DNA of 32,701 nucleotides from Amycolatopsis tucumanensis (GTDB lineage: Bacteria; Actinomycetota; Actinomycetes; Mycobacteriales; Pseudonocardiaceae), in contig NZ_JAKGSD010000077.1 in assembly GCF_021654135.1 (NCBI RefSeq), forward strand, positions 1-32,701. Reading direction: 5' to 3'. A model generated the notes under the pieces. The model was not told the origin of the DNA. It saw only the letters and a program-made list of their open reading frames with translations, and searched no databases. A program made the translations under genes and the position numbers. This document shows, in pieces, positions 7,543 to 16,159 of the stretch (positions are counted from its first letter, which is position 1; every line of letters starts with the position of its first letter).

Positions 7543-8597
7543 GCACCTACCGGATCGCGAGCATCCCCGGTGACGGCATCGGGGTCGACGTCACCGCCGA
7601 GGCGCGCCAGGTCCTCGACCGGGCAGGCGAAGTGCACGGGTTCCGTCTGGAGTGGACGGTGTTCGACTGGAGCTGCGAGCGGTACACCAAGACCGGCCGG
7701 ATGATGCCGGAGGACGGCATCGACCAGTTGCGGCCGTTCGACGGGATCCTGCTCGGCGCGGTCGGGTTCCCCGGGGTGCCGGACCACGTGTCGCTGTGGG
7801 GGCTGCTGATCCCGATCCGGCGGGCGTTCGCGCAGTACGTGAACCTGCGGCCGGTGCGGCTGCTGCCCGGGACGACGTCCGTGCTGGCCGGCCGGGAGGC
7901 CGACGAGCTGGAGATGGTGATCGTCCGGGAGAACACCGAGGGCGAGTACTCGCAGATCGGCGGGCGCCACAACCCGGGGCAGCCGGGCGAGTTCGTGGTG
8001 CAGGAGTCGATCTTCACGCGGGTCGGGGTCGAGCGGATCATCCGGTTCGCGTTCGAGCTGGCCCGCACCCGCAGCGGCCGGGTGTGCTCGGCGACCAAGT
8101 CGAACGGGATCATCCACACGATGCCGTTCTGGGACGAGGTGTTCGCGGAGGTCGCCGCGGAGTACCCGGACGTCCACAGTGAACAGACGCACATCGACGC
8201 GCTGGCGGCGCGCATGGTGCAGCACCCGGACCGGCTGGACGTCGTGGTGGGGTCGAACCTGTTCGGCGACATCCTGAGCGACCTGGCGGCGGCCGTGACG
8301 GGCGGGCTGGGCATGGCGCCGTCCGGCAACGTCAACCCGCCGGGCGAGTACCCGTCGATGTTCGAGGCGGTGCACGGAAGCGCCCCGGACATCGCCGGGC
8401 AGGGCATCGCGAACCCGGTGGCGCAGATCCTGGCCGGTGCGATGATGCTGGAGCACCTGGGCGAGAAGACAGCCGCCGCGGCGGTGCACAGGGCGGTCGA
8501 GGAGGTGCTCGCGGCCGGCGAGGTGGCGACCCCGGACCTGGGCGGCAAGTCGACGACGACCGAGCTGGGGGCCGCCATCACGGCCGCGCTCGCCTGA
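7539..8597 (+). CDS. Tartrate dehydrogenase / D-malate dehydrogenase (decarboxylating), isocitrate-isopropylmalate family
   Basis: 352 residues. IPGDGIGVDVTAEA at the N-terminus, the substrate Arg/Tyr region NLRPVRLL, VRENTEGEYSQIGG (the hallmark of the TtuC/DmlA branch), ATKSNGIIHTMPFWDEVF, then SNLFGDILSDLAAAVTGGLGMAPSGN with the metal-binding Asp residues and EAVHGSAPDIAGQGIANP. The family oxidises and decarboxylates D-malate, tartrate or similar 2-hydroxydicarboxylates with NAD and a divalent metal. The GTG start overlaps the TGA of the aldehyde dehydrogenase by 4 nt. Together with the isomerase-family proteins of the other arm it suggests that C4 or substituted dicarboxylates are intermediates (inference). 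Confidence 0.9.
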   Translation: MSTYRIASIPGDGIGVDVTAEARQVLDRAGEVHGFRLEWTVFDWSCERYTKTGRMMPEDGIDQLRPFDGILLGAVGFPGVPDHVSLWGLLIPIRRAFAQYVNLRPVRLLPGTTSVLAGREADELEMVIVRENTEGEYSQIGGRHNPGQPGEFVVQESIFTRVGVERIIRFAFELARTRSGRVCSATKSNGIIHTMPFWDEVFAEVAAEYPDVHSEQTHIDALAARMVQHPDRLDVVVGSNLFGDILSDLAAAVTGGLGMAPSGNVNPPGEYPSMFEAVHGSAPDIAGQGIANPVAQILAGAMMLEHLGEKTAAAAVHRAVEEVLAAGEVATPDLGGKSTTTELGAAITAALA

Positions 8598-8960
8598 CAG
8601 CGGCGCTTGCGTGGCGGCTGTGCTTGCGGGGCGGCTGGTGCTCGCCTGACAGCGGCACCCCGCCTGACCGCCGCGCGCGCCGGAGCGCCGCGCGCGCCGG
8701 AGCGCCGCGCCCGCCTGACGGCCGATCTCGCCTGACGGCTGCGCTCGCCTCGGCCGATCTCGCGCGGCGGCGTGGCGGCGGGGTGGCGTGTGGCAACGGG
8801 GCGCGGTGTGGCGGTGGCGGGCCGTGCGGCGGTGGGGTGCCGCGCGGCGGCCGCCCTCGCCTGACGGCAGGGTGCTGCCCATGCCCCATGGCCCCGCGGT
8901 CGAAGGCGCTGCCTGGACCGCCGCCCCGGCCTCGCCCGGGCTCGCCCGGGCTCGCCCGCG
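8589..8960. repeat. Degenerate repeats in a non-coding stretch (gap 8598-9200)
   Basis: The 16-mer CTCGCCTGACAGCGGC, which holds the stop codon of the upstream dehydrogenase, recurs exactly at 8589 and 8641. The core CGCCTGAC-N-GC appears six times (8591, 8643, 8661, 8712, 8729, 8858). A 17-bp unit is tandemly duplicated at 8673-8706, and CTCGCCCGGG repeats in tandem at 8931-8960. Frames across this region have no convincing start or protein-like composition. The rest to 9200 holds only the Shine-Dalgarno of the next gene. Confidence 0.6.
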
Positions 8961-9200
8961 GGCTGCGGGCGCTGCCCAGCCCGCCCTGGCGTGCGCCCCC
9001 GGCCGGGCGGGCAGTGCCGCCTCGGCGAGCTCGCCGCCGGAAACGGCGAGCTCGCCGTCCGGAGTGGTCGGCTCGCCTGCCCGGGCGGGCAACTCATTGC
9101 GAGGCAGCCGCATGGCCGGTCCCGGAAATCCGGGGCCGACCTGCGGCCGCAGGCATATCTTCACCCGTAGTGGGCAACCCCATGCACCTGGAGCGTCGAG

Positions 9201-12200
9201 GTGCGGGAGTGGTTCATGGAGTTGCTGGGTGTCCGGGTGCCCGGTCCGGTGTCGGCAGTGAAGGGCCTCGCCGGGGCGGTGTTGTCGCCGCTGAGCAGGC
9301 CCCGCCGCCGGGTGTGGTCCTGCCCGGGACGGCTGCACATCGAGGCCCACGGGGTGCACGGGCCGGGCGGCGAAGCGGTCGCGCAGCGCATCGAGCAGGC
9401 CGTGCAGCGCCACCCGGGCGTCGCGTGGGCCCGGGTCAACGCGCCCTCCTCCCGGGTGATCATCGGCGTCGACGACCCCGCCCCGGACAGCGACGAGCTG
9501 ATCCGCGTCGTCGAAGAGGCCGAGGGCGCGCCCAACGGCGTCGGCGAGGAGATCAAAGAGGACGAGCTGCACCACCCGGCCGACGGCCTGCGCGGCACCC
9601 GCCTCCTGCCGACCCTGGCCGCCGACACCCTCGGCCTCGGCCTGTCGCTGATCACCCGGCTCGCGCCGTGGGCGCCGATCCCGACCGAGATCGCCGCGCT
9701 GCCCAACGTCGTCGACCTGCACCCGCGCCTGCGCAAGATCGCCGCCGAGCGGGTCGGCAGCCGGGAAAAGGCCGATACCGCGACCTCGGCCTTCGGCGCG
9801 TTCGCGCAGGGCCTGGCCTCCGGCGGCGAGGGCACGGTCGTCGACATCATCCAGCGCGCCGAGCAGTGGCGTGAGGCCCGCGCGCACGAACGGCTGTGGT
9901 GCCAGGCCGAGAGCCGCCTGATCCACGGCCCGGAGGACGCCGCAGCCGGACCGGTCGTCGTCGAGCGGCCGCGCGAGATCCCGGACGGCCCGGTCGAACA
10001 GTACGAGCAGCGCATCCTCAACCTCGGCGCCGCCGCGGCCGCCGTCTCGCTGCCGTTCGCGCGCCCCCGCCGGGCGATCGGCATCGGCCTGGCCGCGCTG
10101 CCCAAAGCCGCCGAGGCCGGGCGCACCGCCTTCGGCGCGCGCCTCGGCCGCGTCCTGGCCACCGAGGGCGTGCTCGTCATGGACCGCGGGGTGCTGCGAC
10201 ACCTGGACGCCATCGACACCCTCGTCCTCGACGAGCAGGCCTTCGACACCGGGCGCATGGTCCTCAACGACCTCGTCCCTGTCGGCGACGGCGACGCCAG
10301 CGAGCTGGTCGAACGCGCCTGGCAGCTGTTCGACGCGCACACCCCCGGCAAAGTCCACGAGGACGACGGCTGGCGCCTCGGCCCGCTCGACGAGCTGGGC
10401 GTCGACCAGGGCGCGCACGAGCGCGAGCAGCTGGAGAAGCGTGGCGCCGCGGCGGTCCTCGGCCTGGTGCGGGATCAGCAGCTGACCGCCGTCATCGGCC
10501 TCGGCAGGCAGGTGCCGCCGGGCGTGGCCGCGGTGATCGCCGCCGCCCGGCGGGCCAACATCGAGGTCGTCAGCGCCAACGGCGGGCACGCCGCGTTCGA
10601 GGCCGACCGGCTCATGCCCGGCGGTGAGCGCCTCGTCTCGACCGTGCGCGAGCTGCAGGGCGAGGGGCACGTGGTGATGCTGGTGTCCGACAACCGGCGC
10701 GCGCTCGGCGCCGCCGACTGCGGCATCGGCACCCAGCGGCCAGGCGACCCGCCGCCGTGGGGCGCGCACCTGCTGATCGGCGAGGAGATCGGCATCGCGG
10801 CGCTGGTCGTCGACGCGATAGCCGCCGCCCGCGAGGTCAACCGCGACAGCATTTGGCTGTCCCAGGGCGCGACCGGCGTCGGAGCGGTCAGCGCGCTGCA
10901 GCCGGGGCGCCGCAGCCCGGCCAACCGGGCGATGCGGGCGGTCAACCTGGGCGCGGCCGTCGCACTCACCAACGCGCACCGCCGCGCCAAGAAGCTCGCC
11001 GAGCGGGACACGAGCCTGGCCGGCGACGCCGCGCCATGGCACCTGATGCCGGTGGACGTCGTGCTCGACCGCCTCGGCACCGACCCGGACGGGCTGAGCG
11101 ACGACGCCGCCGAGAAGCGCGCCCGCGCCCGCGGCACCGGCAGCGGCGGCCGGACGAGCCTGATGCAGGCGTTCATCAACGAGCTGTCCAACCCGCTCAC
11201 CCCGGTCCTGATCGGCGGCGCCGCGCTGTCCGCGTCCGTCGGGTCGCCGGTGGACGCCGCGCTCGTCGCCGGGATCACCGGCGTGTCCGCGCTGGTCGGC
11301 AGCCTCCAGCAGGTCCACACCGAGAAGCAGCTGGCCGAGCTGCTGAGCCGGTCGGCGATCAGCACGACGGTGATCCGCGGCGGTCGGGAGCGCGTGGTCA
11401 GCGCGGACGACCTGGTGCCCGGCGACGTCGTCAAGCTGAGCTCGGGCGACGTCGTGCCGGCGGACTGCCGCCTGCTCGAGGCCGACGGCGTCGAGGCGGA
11501 CGAGTCGTCGCTGACCGGCGAGTCGCTGCCGGTGGCGAAGGACCCGTCTCCGGTGATCGCCGCGGACGTCGCCGAGCGCGCGTCGATGCTGTACGAGGGC
11601 ACGACGATCGCGGCCGGTGAGGCCATCGGCATCGTCGTCGCGACCGGCGCGGACACCGAGGCGGGCCGCAGCATGGCGATGGCGCGCGAGAACGCGCCGG
11701 TGACCGGCGTCGAGACCCGGCTGGCCGAGCTGACCTCGAAGTCGATGCCGCTGGCGATCGGGTCGGCCGTCGCGGTGGCCGGCGCCGGCCTGCTGCGCCG
11801 GGTGCCGCTGCGGGAAAGCCTGTCCGCCGCGGTGAACCTGGCCGTCGCGTCGGTGCCGGAGGGGCTGCCGTTCCTGGTCAGCGCCGCGCAACTGGCGGCA
11901 GCGCGGCGGCTCGCCGAGCACAACGCGCTGGTCCGCAACCCGCGCAGCATCGAGGCGCTGGGCCGCGTCGACGTGTTGTGCTTCGACAAGACCGGCACCC
12001 TGACCGAGGGGACGCTGACGGTCCACGAGGTCGACGACGGCCACAAGCGCCGCAAGATCGAGGACCTGGACGACGAGACCGAGTCGGTGCTGCTCACCGC
12101 GCTGCGGGCGACGCCGCACGCCGACGACCCGTCCGACCTGCCGCACGCGACGGACCGCGCGATCGTCGAGGGCGCGCGCCGGGTTTCCGTGCACACCGAC

Positions 12201-13517
12201 GGCTGGGAACTGGTCGACGCGGTGCCGTTCGAGCCGTCCCGCGGCTACCACGCCTCGCTGATGCGCAACGGCGACGGACTGGTGCTGAGCGTCAAAGGCG
12301 CGCCGGAGTCCGTGCTGCCGCGCTGCGACCTGGACGAGGGCAGGCGGAAGAAGCTGGCGGGCCGGATGAAGAAGCTGGCCAAGGCCGGGCAGCGGGTGCT
12401 CGCCGTCGCCGAGTCCACTCCGGACAGTGCGACGCTCGACGAGGACGCCGTGACCGGCTTGCGGTTCAAGGGTTTCGTCGCGATCGCCGACCCGGTGCGG
12501 GGGAGCGCGGCGGCCGCGGCGGCGGACCTGCGGGCGGCGGGCGTGCAGATCGTGATGATCACCGGCGACCACCCGGACACCGGTGAGGCGATCGCGGGCA
12601 AGGTCAGCGAGGACGGCGCCGACCTGCACGTGGTGACCGGCGCCGAGCTGGACGCGATGGACGACGAACAGCTCGCGTCCACTTTGGAGACCGTGGACGT
12701 GGTGGCGCGGTGCAGCCCGGCGCAGAAGGTCCGGATCATCAAGGCGTACCAGAAGCACGGCCACACGGTCGCGATGACCGGGGACGGCGCGAACGACGCG
12801 CCCGCGATCCGGCTCGCGGACGTCGGCATCGCGCTCGGCGGGCACGGCGCACCGGCCGCGCGGGCCGCGGCCGACCTGGTGGTGACCGACGACCGCCTGG
12901 AGACGATCATCGCGGCGCTCGTCGAGGGCAGGGCGATGTGGGCCTCGGTGCGGGAGGCGCTGGCGATCCTGCTCGGCGGGAACCTCGGCGAGATCGGGTT
13001 CAGCGTGCTCGGCGCGACGCTCACCGGCCGGTCGCCGCTCGGTGCCCGGCAGTTCCTGCTGGTCAACCTGCTGACCGACCTGGCGCCTGCGCTGGCGATC
13101 GCGTTGCGGCGGCCCGAGGACGGCTCCGACCTGCTGCGAGAGGGGCCGGAGAGCTCGCTGGGCAAGCGCTTGCAGAAGGACATCGGCGTGCGCGCCGGGG
13201 TGACGACCCTCGGCGCGACGACCGCGTGGATGCTGGCGCGGGCGACGGGCCGCGGCCGCCGGGCGAGCACGGTCGCGCTCGCCGGGCTGGTCGGCACGCA
13301 GCTCGGGCAGACGCTCCTGACGGGCGGCTGGAACCGGTCGGTGCTGGCGACGTCGCTCGGCTCGGTGGCCCTGCTCGCGGCCGTGATCCAGACGCCCGGG
13401 GTCAGCCAGTTCTTCGGCTGCACGCCGCTCGGCCCGATCGGGTGGGGGATGGCGCTGGGCAGCGCGGGCGCGGCGACGGCACTGGGCGCGGTGGTCGGGC
13501 GGACGATCGAGGGCTGA
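9201..13517 (+). CDS. Large P-type cation-transporting ATPase, CtpI-like
   Basis: 1438 residues, GTG start with GGAG 7 nt upstream. The N-terminal 100 residues contain an HMA-like fold (LHIEAHGVHGP to VIIGVDD) but without the CxxC metal-binding pair. A long N-terminal region of about 500 residues with a degenerate, apparently catalytically dead P-type half precedes the real pump: actuator SLTGES (Glu774), membrane motif PEGLP (about residue 886), phosphorylation site CFDKTGTLTEG (Asp929), nucleotide site KGAPESV, and hinge GDGANDAPAIRLADVG (Asp1195), then a C-terminal membrane bundle. PEGLP instead of CPC places the ion site with Ca/Mg-type (P2) pumps rather than heavy-metal pumps. The size and layout match mycobacterial CtpI-type ATPases, whose ion is not established. 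It stops 1 nt from the convergent lipoprotein operon. Confidence 0.9.
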   Translation: MREWFMELLGVRVPGPVSAVKGLAGAVLSPLSRPRRRVWSCPGRLHIEAHGVHGPGGEAVAQRIEQAVQRHPGVAWARVNAPSSRVIIGVDDPAPDSDELIRVVEEAEGAPNGVGEEIKEDELHHPADGLRGTRLLPTLAADTLGLGLSLITRLAPWAPIPTEIAALPNVVDLHPRLRKIAAERVGSREKADTATSAFGAFAQGLASGGEGTVVDIIQRAEQWREARAHERLWCQAESRLIHGPEDAAAGPVVVERPREIPDGPVEQYEQRILNLGAAAAAVSLPFARPRRAIGIGLAALPKAAEAGRTAFGARLGRVLATEGVLVMDRGVLRHLDAIDTLVLDEQAFDTGRMVLNDLVPVGDGDASELVERAWQLFDAHTPGKVHEDDGWRLGPLDELGVDQGAHEREQLEKRGAAAVLGLVRDQQLTAVIGLGRQVPPGVAAVIAAARRANIEVVSANGGHAAFEADRLMPGGERLVSTVRELQGEGHVVMLVSDNRRALGAADCGIGTQRPGDPPPWGAHLLIGEEIGIAALVVDAIAAAREVNRDSIWLSQGATGVGAVSALQPGRRSPANRAMRAVNLGAAVALTNAHRRAKKLAERDTSLAGDAAPWHLMPVDVVLDRLGTDPDGLSDDAAEKRARARGTGSGGRTSLMQAFINELSNPLTPVLIGGAALSASVGSPVDAALVAGITGVSALVGSLQQVHTEKQLAELLSRSAISTTVIRGGRERVVSADDLVPGDVVKLSSGDVVPADCRLLEADGVEADESSLTGESLPVAKDPSPVIAADVAERASMLYEGTTIAAGEAIGIVVATGADTEAGRSMAMARENAPVTGVETRLAELTSKSMPLAIGSAVAVAGAGLLRRVPLRESLSAAVNLAVASVPEGLPFLVSAAQLAAARRLAEHNALVRNPRSIEALGRVDVLCFDKTGTLTEGTLTVHEVDDGHKRRKIEDLDDETESVLLTALRATPHADDPSDLPHATDRAIVEGARRVSVHTDGWELVDAVPFEPSRGYHASLMRNGDGLVLSVKGAPESVLPRCDLDEGRRKKLAGRMKKLAKAGQRVLAVAESTPDSATLDEDAVTGLRFKGFVAIADPVRGSAAAAAADLRAAGVQIVMITGDHPDTGEAIAGKVSEDGADLHVVTGAELDAMDDEQLASTLETVDVVARCSPAQKVRIIKAYQKHGHTVAMTGDGANDAPAIRLADVGIALGGHGAPAARAAADLVVTDDRLETIIAALVEGRAMWASVREALAILLGGNLGEIGFSVLGATLTGRSPLGARQFLLVNLLTDLAPALAIALRRPEDGSDLLREGPESSLGKRLQKDIGVRAGVTTLGATTAWMLARATGRGRRASTVALAGLVGTQLGQTLLTGGWNRSVLATSLGSVALLAAVIQTPGVSQFFGCTPLGPIGWGMALGSAGAATALGAVVGRTIEG

Positions 13518-13518
13518 G

Positions 13519-14184
13519 TCAGGCGCGGGTGAGCGCGGTGGCGAGCATCTGCCCGACGCGCGGCAGGTCGGTCTCCATCTGAGCGGGCGGGACGGCCGGG
13601 TTCTTGTCGCCGACGACGTAGGTCGCCACCGTCGCCGCGTTCTGCCTGGCGAGGAGCAGGATGCAGACCCGGTTGAAGCCGAAGGAGTCCGTCGTGTCCC
13701 CGCAGAAGGCGGTTTGCTCGTCGGCGCCGACGAGCGGCGGCAGCGGGACCCGGACGGCTCCGGGTAGCTGGATGCAGCCCCGGAACGTGCGCGCCTGGGA
13801 CACGGCGGTGGGGCCGCTGGGGCCGCGGTAGGACGCGGTCATGACGAAAAGCGTCGCGCCGTGGTCGAAGCTTCCCGAAGCCGCGGTGCCGTACTCGGCG
13901 GCCTGGATGGCGACGTCCGAGGGCAGGTAGCTCGGGCAGTCGTAGATGAACTTGTAGTGCGAGTTCTCCGATTCGATGAACGGCAGTGGCGGGGACGACC
14001 AGTGCAGACCCAGCTGGGCGAGTTCGGGGTCGGTGGGCATGGCGCCGACGAGCCGCTGCTGGAGATCGTACTTGGACACGACCGGCCCGGTGCCCGGCCC
14101 CGGAACGTCCGCGGTGCCGGCGATCTCGGTGCTGCACCCGGCGAGGACGAGCACGGCGGCGAGCAGCGCCGCGAGGCGCCTCAC
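13519..14184 (-). CDS. Putative lipoprotein, DUF3558-like (third of three)
   Basis: 221 residues. Signal peptide with basic MRR, a hydrophobic run and lipobox LAGC (Cys16 or so), so it is exported and lipid-anchored on the outer face of the membrane. The mature part has scattered Cys residues (FIYDCPSYLPSD, RTFRGCIQ, TAFCGDTTDSFGFNRVCILL) that could pair, and an FxRVCILLLARQNAATVATYVVGD C-terminal segment like that of DUF3558 proteins. The GTG start overlaps the previous stop by 4 nt. Function unknown. Confidence 0.75.
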   Translation of the reverse strand: MRRLAALLAAVLVLAGCSTEIAGTADVPGPGTGPVVSKYDLQQRLVGAMPTDPELAQLGLHWSSPPLPFIESENSHYKFIYDCPSYLPSDVAIQAAEYGTAASGSFDHGATLFVMTASYRGPSGPTAVSQARTFRGCIQLPGAVRVPLPPLVGADEQTAFCGDTTDSFGFNRVCILLLARQNAATVATYVVGDKNPAVPPAQMETDLPRVGQMLATALTRA

Positions 14185-14768
14185 GCCCGGCTCACGGCGG
14201 TGGGCAGCAGGGCCGTCAGCGCGGTGAGCGCGTTCTGGGCGGTGGTGCGCACCTTGCCCGGCGCGTTGCCGGTGACGTCGAGGACCGCCGCGGTGACCAG
14301 GTCGCCGTGCGCCATCACGAGGACGCAGGTGCGCTCGTCGAAGGCGGATTCGGTCTCCGTGCAGGACGCGGCACCGGGCGCGAACGGGACTTCCACGCCC
14401 TTCGCGCAGCCCGTCCGGAACTCGCCGACCACGTCCACGGCGCCGTCGTACTGGGCGGTGACCTGGCGCAGGCTGACCCCGGCGGACAGGATGTCCCCGG
14501 TGTACCAGTTGTTCTGCTGCGTTTGGACGATGTGCGCGTCGGAAGGCAGCGTGCAGGCGCCGATCAGCTGCTTCGGGCCGTTCTGCGGCGCGGCGGCCGA
14601 GGTGAACCCGATCCGGTGCGCCTCGTCTGCCGTGAGGAGCGTCGCGCGGACCGGCGCCGGGTCGGGCGGCGCTTCCGAAGTGGACGGAGGCGGCGGCGGG
14701 GCCGGCGAGGCGGGCGCCGAACAGCTCACGAGCAGGACGAGCAGAGCGGCGAGCGCGATGCGGTTCAC
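14181..14768 (-). CDS. Putative lipoprotein, DUF3558-like (second of three)
   Basis: 195 residues. Lipobox VSCS after a short signal sequence, then a Pro/Ala/Ser-rich linker (about residues 18-40) typical of surface lipoproteins. The folded part shows IGACTLPSDAHIV, EFRTGCAKG, GAASCTETESAFDERTCVLVMAHGDLVTAAVLDVTG, parallel to its two neighbours: four conserved Cys and a terminal CVLVMAHGDLV strand. It overlaps both flanking genes by 4 nt (GTGA), so the three are one translationally coupled operon. Probably an old tandem duplication with strong divergence. Confidence 0.75.
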   Translation of the reverse strand: MNRIALAALLVLLVSCSAPASPAPPPPPSTSEAPPDPAPVRATLLTADEAHRIGFTSAAAPQNGPKQLIGACTLPSDAHIVQTQQNNWYTGDILSAGVSLRQVTAQYDGAVDVVGEFRTGCAKGVEVPFAPGAASCTETESAFDERTCVLVMAHGDLVTAAVLDVTGNAPGKVRTTAQNALTALTALLPTAVSRA

Positions 14769-15397
14769 GCGCGCTCCAGACCGTGCGCCAGCTCCGCCGC
14801 CAGCCGCTGCGTGAAGGCCCTCGCCGACTCCTGTTCGGCGGCGTCAGCGATGCCGAGGTAGCGGAACTCGGCTGCCGCGGCGAGGTCCTCCCGCGCCTCG
14901 GCCAGGAAGCAGTAGTACATGTCGTAGTCGCCGAGGGTGCAGAACGCGGCCGCGGCGTCGACGCCGGGCGCGGGCGGAACCTCCACCGGGTCGACCTTCC
15001 CGCTCCCGATCTCCGCGCGGCACGCGGACACCCGCTGCACCTCGGCCACCGCGTCGGCGGCGTCGATGCCCTGGTACTGGACGGACAGTTCGTCCAGCGC
15101 GTAGTGGTCGCTCTGCCAGGTCTGCTGCTCGGCGCGCACGATCTTCGCGTCCGTGGCCAACGGAGTGGCGCACCCGGCCACGAGCGCGAACTTCTTGTTC
15201 TGCGACGGCATGAACGGGACCGGTCCGCCAGGCGACTCGAGCTCCAGCGACGTGCCCTGGTCCTCGGTGAGCATCGTTGCCGCCAGCCGGGCCTGACCGC
15301 TCGGCTTCGGCATCTCGGACACCGAAGTCGGCGCGGCCGGACCCGCTGCCGAACAGCCGCTCAACGCCAGTGCAGCCGCCAGTGCCCAGAACCGCAC
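14765..15397 (-). CDS. Putative lipoprotein, DUF3558-like (first of three)
   Basis: 210 residues, GTG start with GGGAGGA 4 nt upstream. Signal sequence with lipobox LSGC near residue 15. The mature part has VAGCATPLATDAKIVRAEQQTWQSDHYALDE-type spacing, VSACRAEIG, AAAFCTLGDYDMYYCFLAEAREDLAAAAEFRYLG, i.e. the same Cys pattern and the same block of a Cys-containing strand followed by a helix as its two neighbours. First gene of the operon. The promoter must lie in 15398-15490, but no clear -10 is visible there. Confidence 0.75.
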   Translation of the reverse strand: MRFWALAAALALSGCSAAGPAAPTSVSEMPKPSGQARLAATMLTEDQGTSLELESPGGPVPFMPSQNKKFALVAGCATPLATDAKIVRAEQQTWQSDHYALDELSVQYQGIDAADAVAEVQRVSACRAEIGSGKVDPVEVPPAPGVDAAAAFCTLGDYDMYYCFLAEAREDLAAAAEFRYLGIADAAEQESARAFTQRLAAELAHGLERA

Positions 15398-15454
15398 GCG
15401 ATCCTCCCCGTTCCACCGCGTCGCGCGCGGACGAAACCAAGATCGCGAGCCTCG

Positions 15455-15483
15455 GGCTTCCCGTTACAGCGCAACGGGAAGCC
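15455..15483 (-). terminator. Hairpin terminator after the GntR operon
   Basis: Perfect 11-bp stem GGCTTCCCGTT / AACGGGAAGCC with a 7-nt loop, 8 nt after the GntR stop codon. No T-run follows, as is common in actinobacteria. Confidence 0.65.
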
Positions 15484-15490
15484 GGACAAT

Positions 15491-16156
15491 TCAGGCGTGC
15501 AGGCTGGTCCCCGGGGCGAGGCGCTGCACCGCGTCCTCCATGTGCGCCTCCAGCAGCGACACCGCGAGCTCCTCGTCGCCGGCGCCGATCGCCTCCGCGA
15601 TGCGCTTGTGCTCGGTCACCCGCTCCTCGTTCGTCGCGTACGTGCGGTGCAGCGCGGACAGGCACATCCGCGTCTCGATGAGCAGCGTCCGCGCCATCCG
15701 CCCGAGCCGCTTCGACCCGGAGGCCGCCACCAGCTCCTCGTGGAACCGGACGTCCGCGGCCGACACCTCGTCCCCGTCGGTGGCCGACGCCATCTCCTCC
15801 ACCGCGTCCAGCAGCCGGACGGCCAGGCCCTCCCGGTCACCGTGCCGCAGCACCCGGATCAGCGCGGCCCGCTCGATGGCGAACCGCGCCGAGTAGATGT
15901 CGTGCACGTCGTCCGGTTCGAGGTCGATCACGAACAGCCCGCGGTGCCGCTCACTGCGCAGCAGGCCCTCCGACACCAGCCGCTGCATCGCCTCGCGCAG
16001 CGGGCCGCGGGACACCTGGAACCGGCCTGCCAGCTCGGTCTCCCCGAGCTGCGTGCCCGGCGCGAACGTGCCGTTCATGATCGCCTCGCGGAGCTGCCGC
16101 GCGATGATCGCCGCGGTCGACTCCCGGCTCACCGGTTCGATGTCGGCCAGGGCCAT
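15491..16156 (-). CDS. GntR family transcriptional regulator, FCD (FadR/VanR) subfamily
   Basis: 221 residues. N-terminal winged helix-turn-helix (about residues 12-75): IIARQLREAIMNGTFAPGTQLGETELAGRFQVSRGPLREAMQRL is shown by its blocks IMNGTFAPGTQL and VSRGPLREAMQRL. The C-terminal all-helical FCD domain has the metal/ligand-binding set: Asp/Arg in YSARFAIER, His in RFHEELVAASGS, His in EHKRIAEAI and His in EAHMEDAV. FCD regulators usually bind small carboxylates and repress their own catabolic genes. The gene starts 3 nt after the stop of the isomerase-like gene, so it is the last gene of that operon. The dyad ATTGT-NN-ACAAT in three control regions of this window has the TNGTNNNACNA-like form of FadR-family sites, so it is the likely target (inference). 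Confidence 0.9.
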   Translation of the reverse strand: MALADIEPVSRESTAAIIARQLREAIMNGTFAPGTQLGETELAGRFQVSRGPLREAMQRLVSEGLLRSERHRGLFVIDLEPDDVHDIYSARFAIERAALIRVLRHGDREGLAVRLLDAVEEMASATDGDEVSAADVRFHEELVAASGSKRLGRMARTLLIETRMCLSALHRTYATNEERVTEHKRIAEAIGAGDEELAVSLLEAHMEDAVQRLAPGTSLHA

Positions 16157-16159
16157 GGT

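Noticed and set aside
7347..12845. Minus-strand frame of 1832 codons opposite the ATPase gene, and other long frames opposite real genes
   Set aside because: Arg/His/Gly/Pro-rich composition without domains, typical of shadow frames in GC-rich DNA; the plus strand carries clear motifs.
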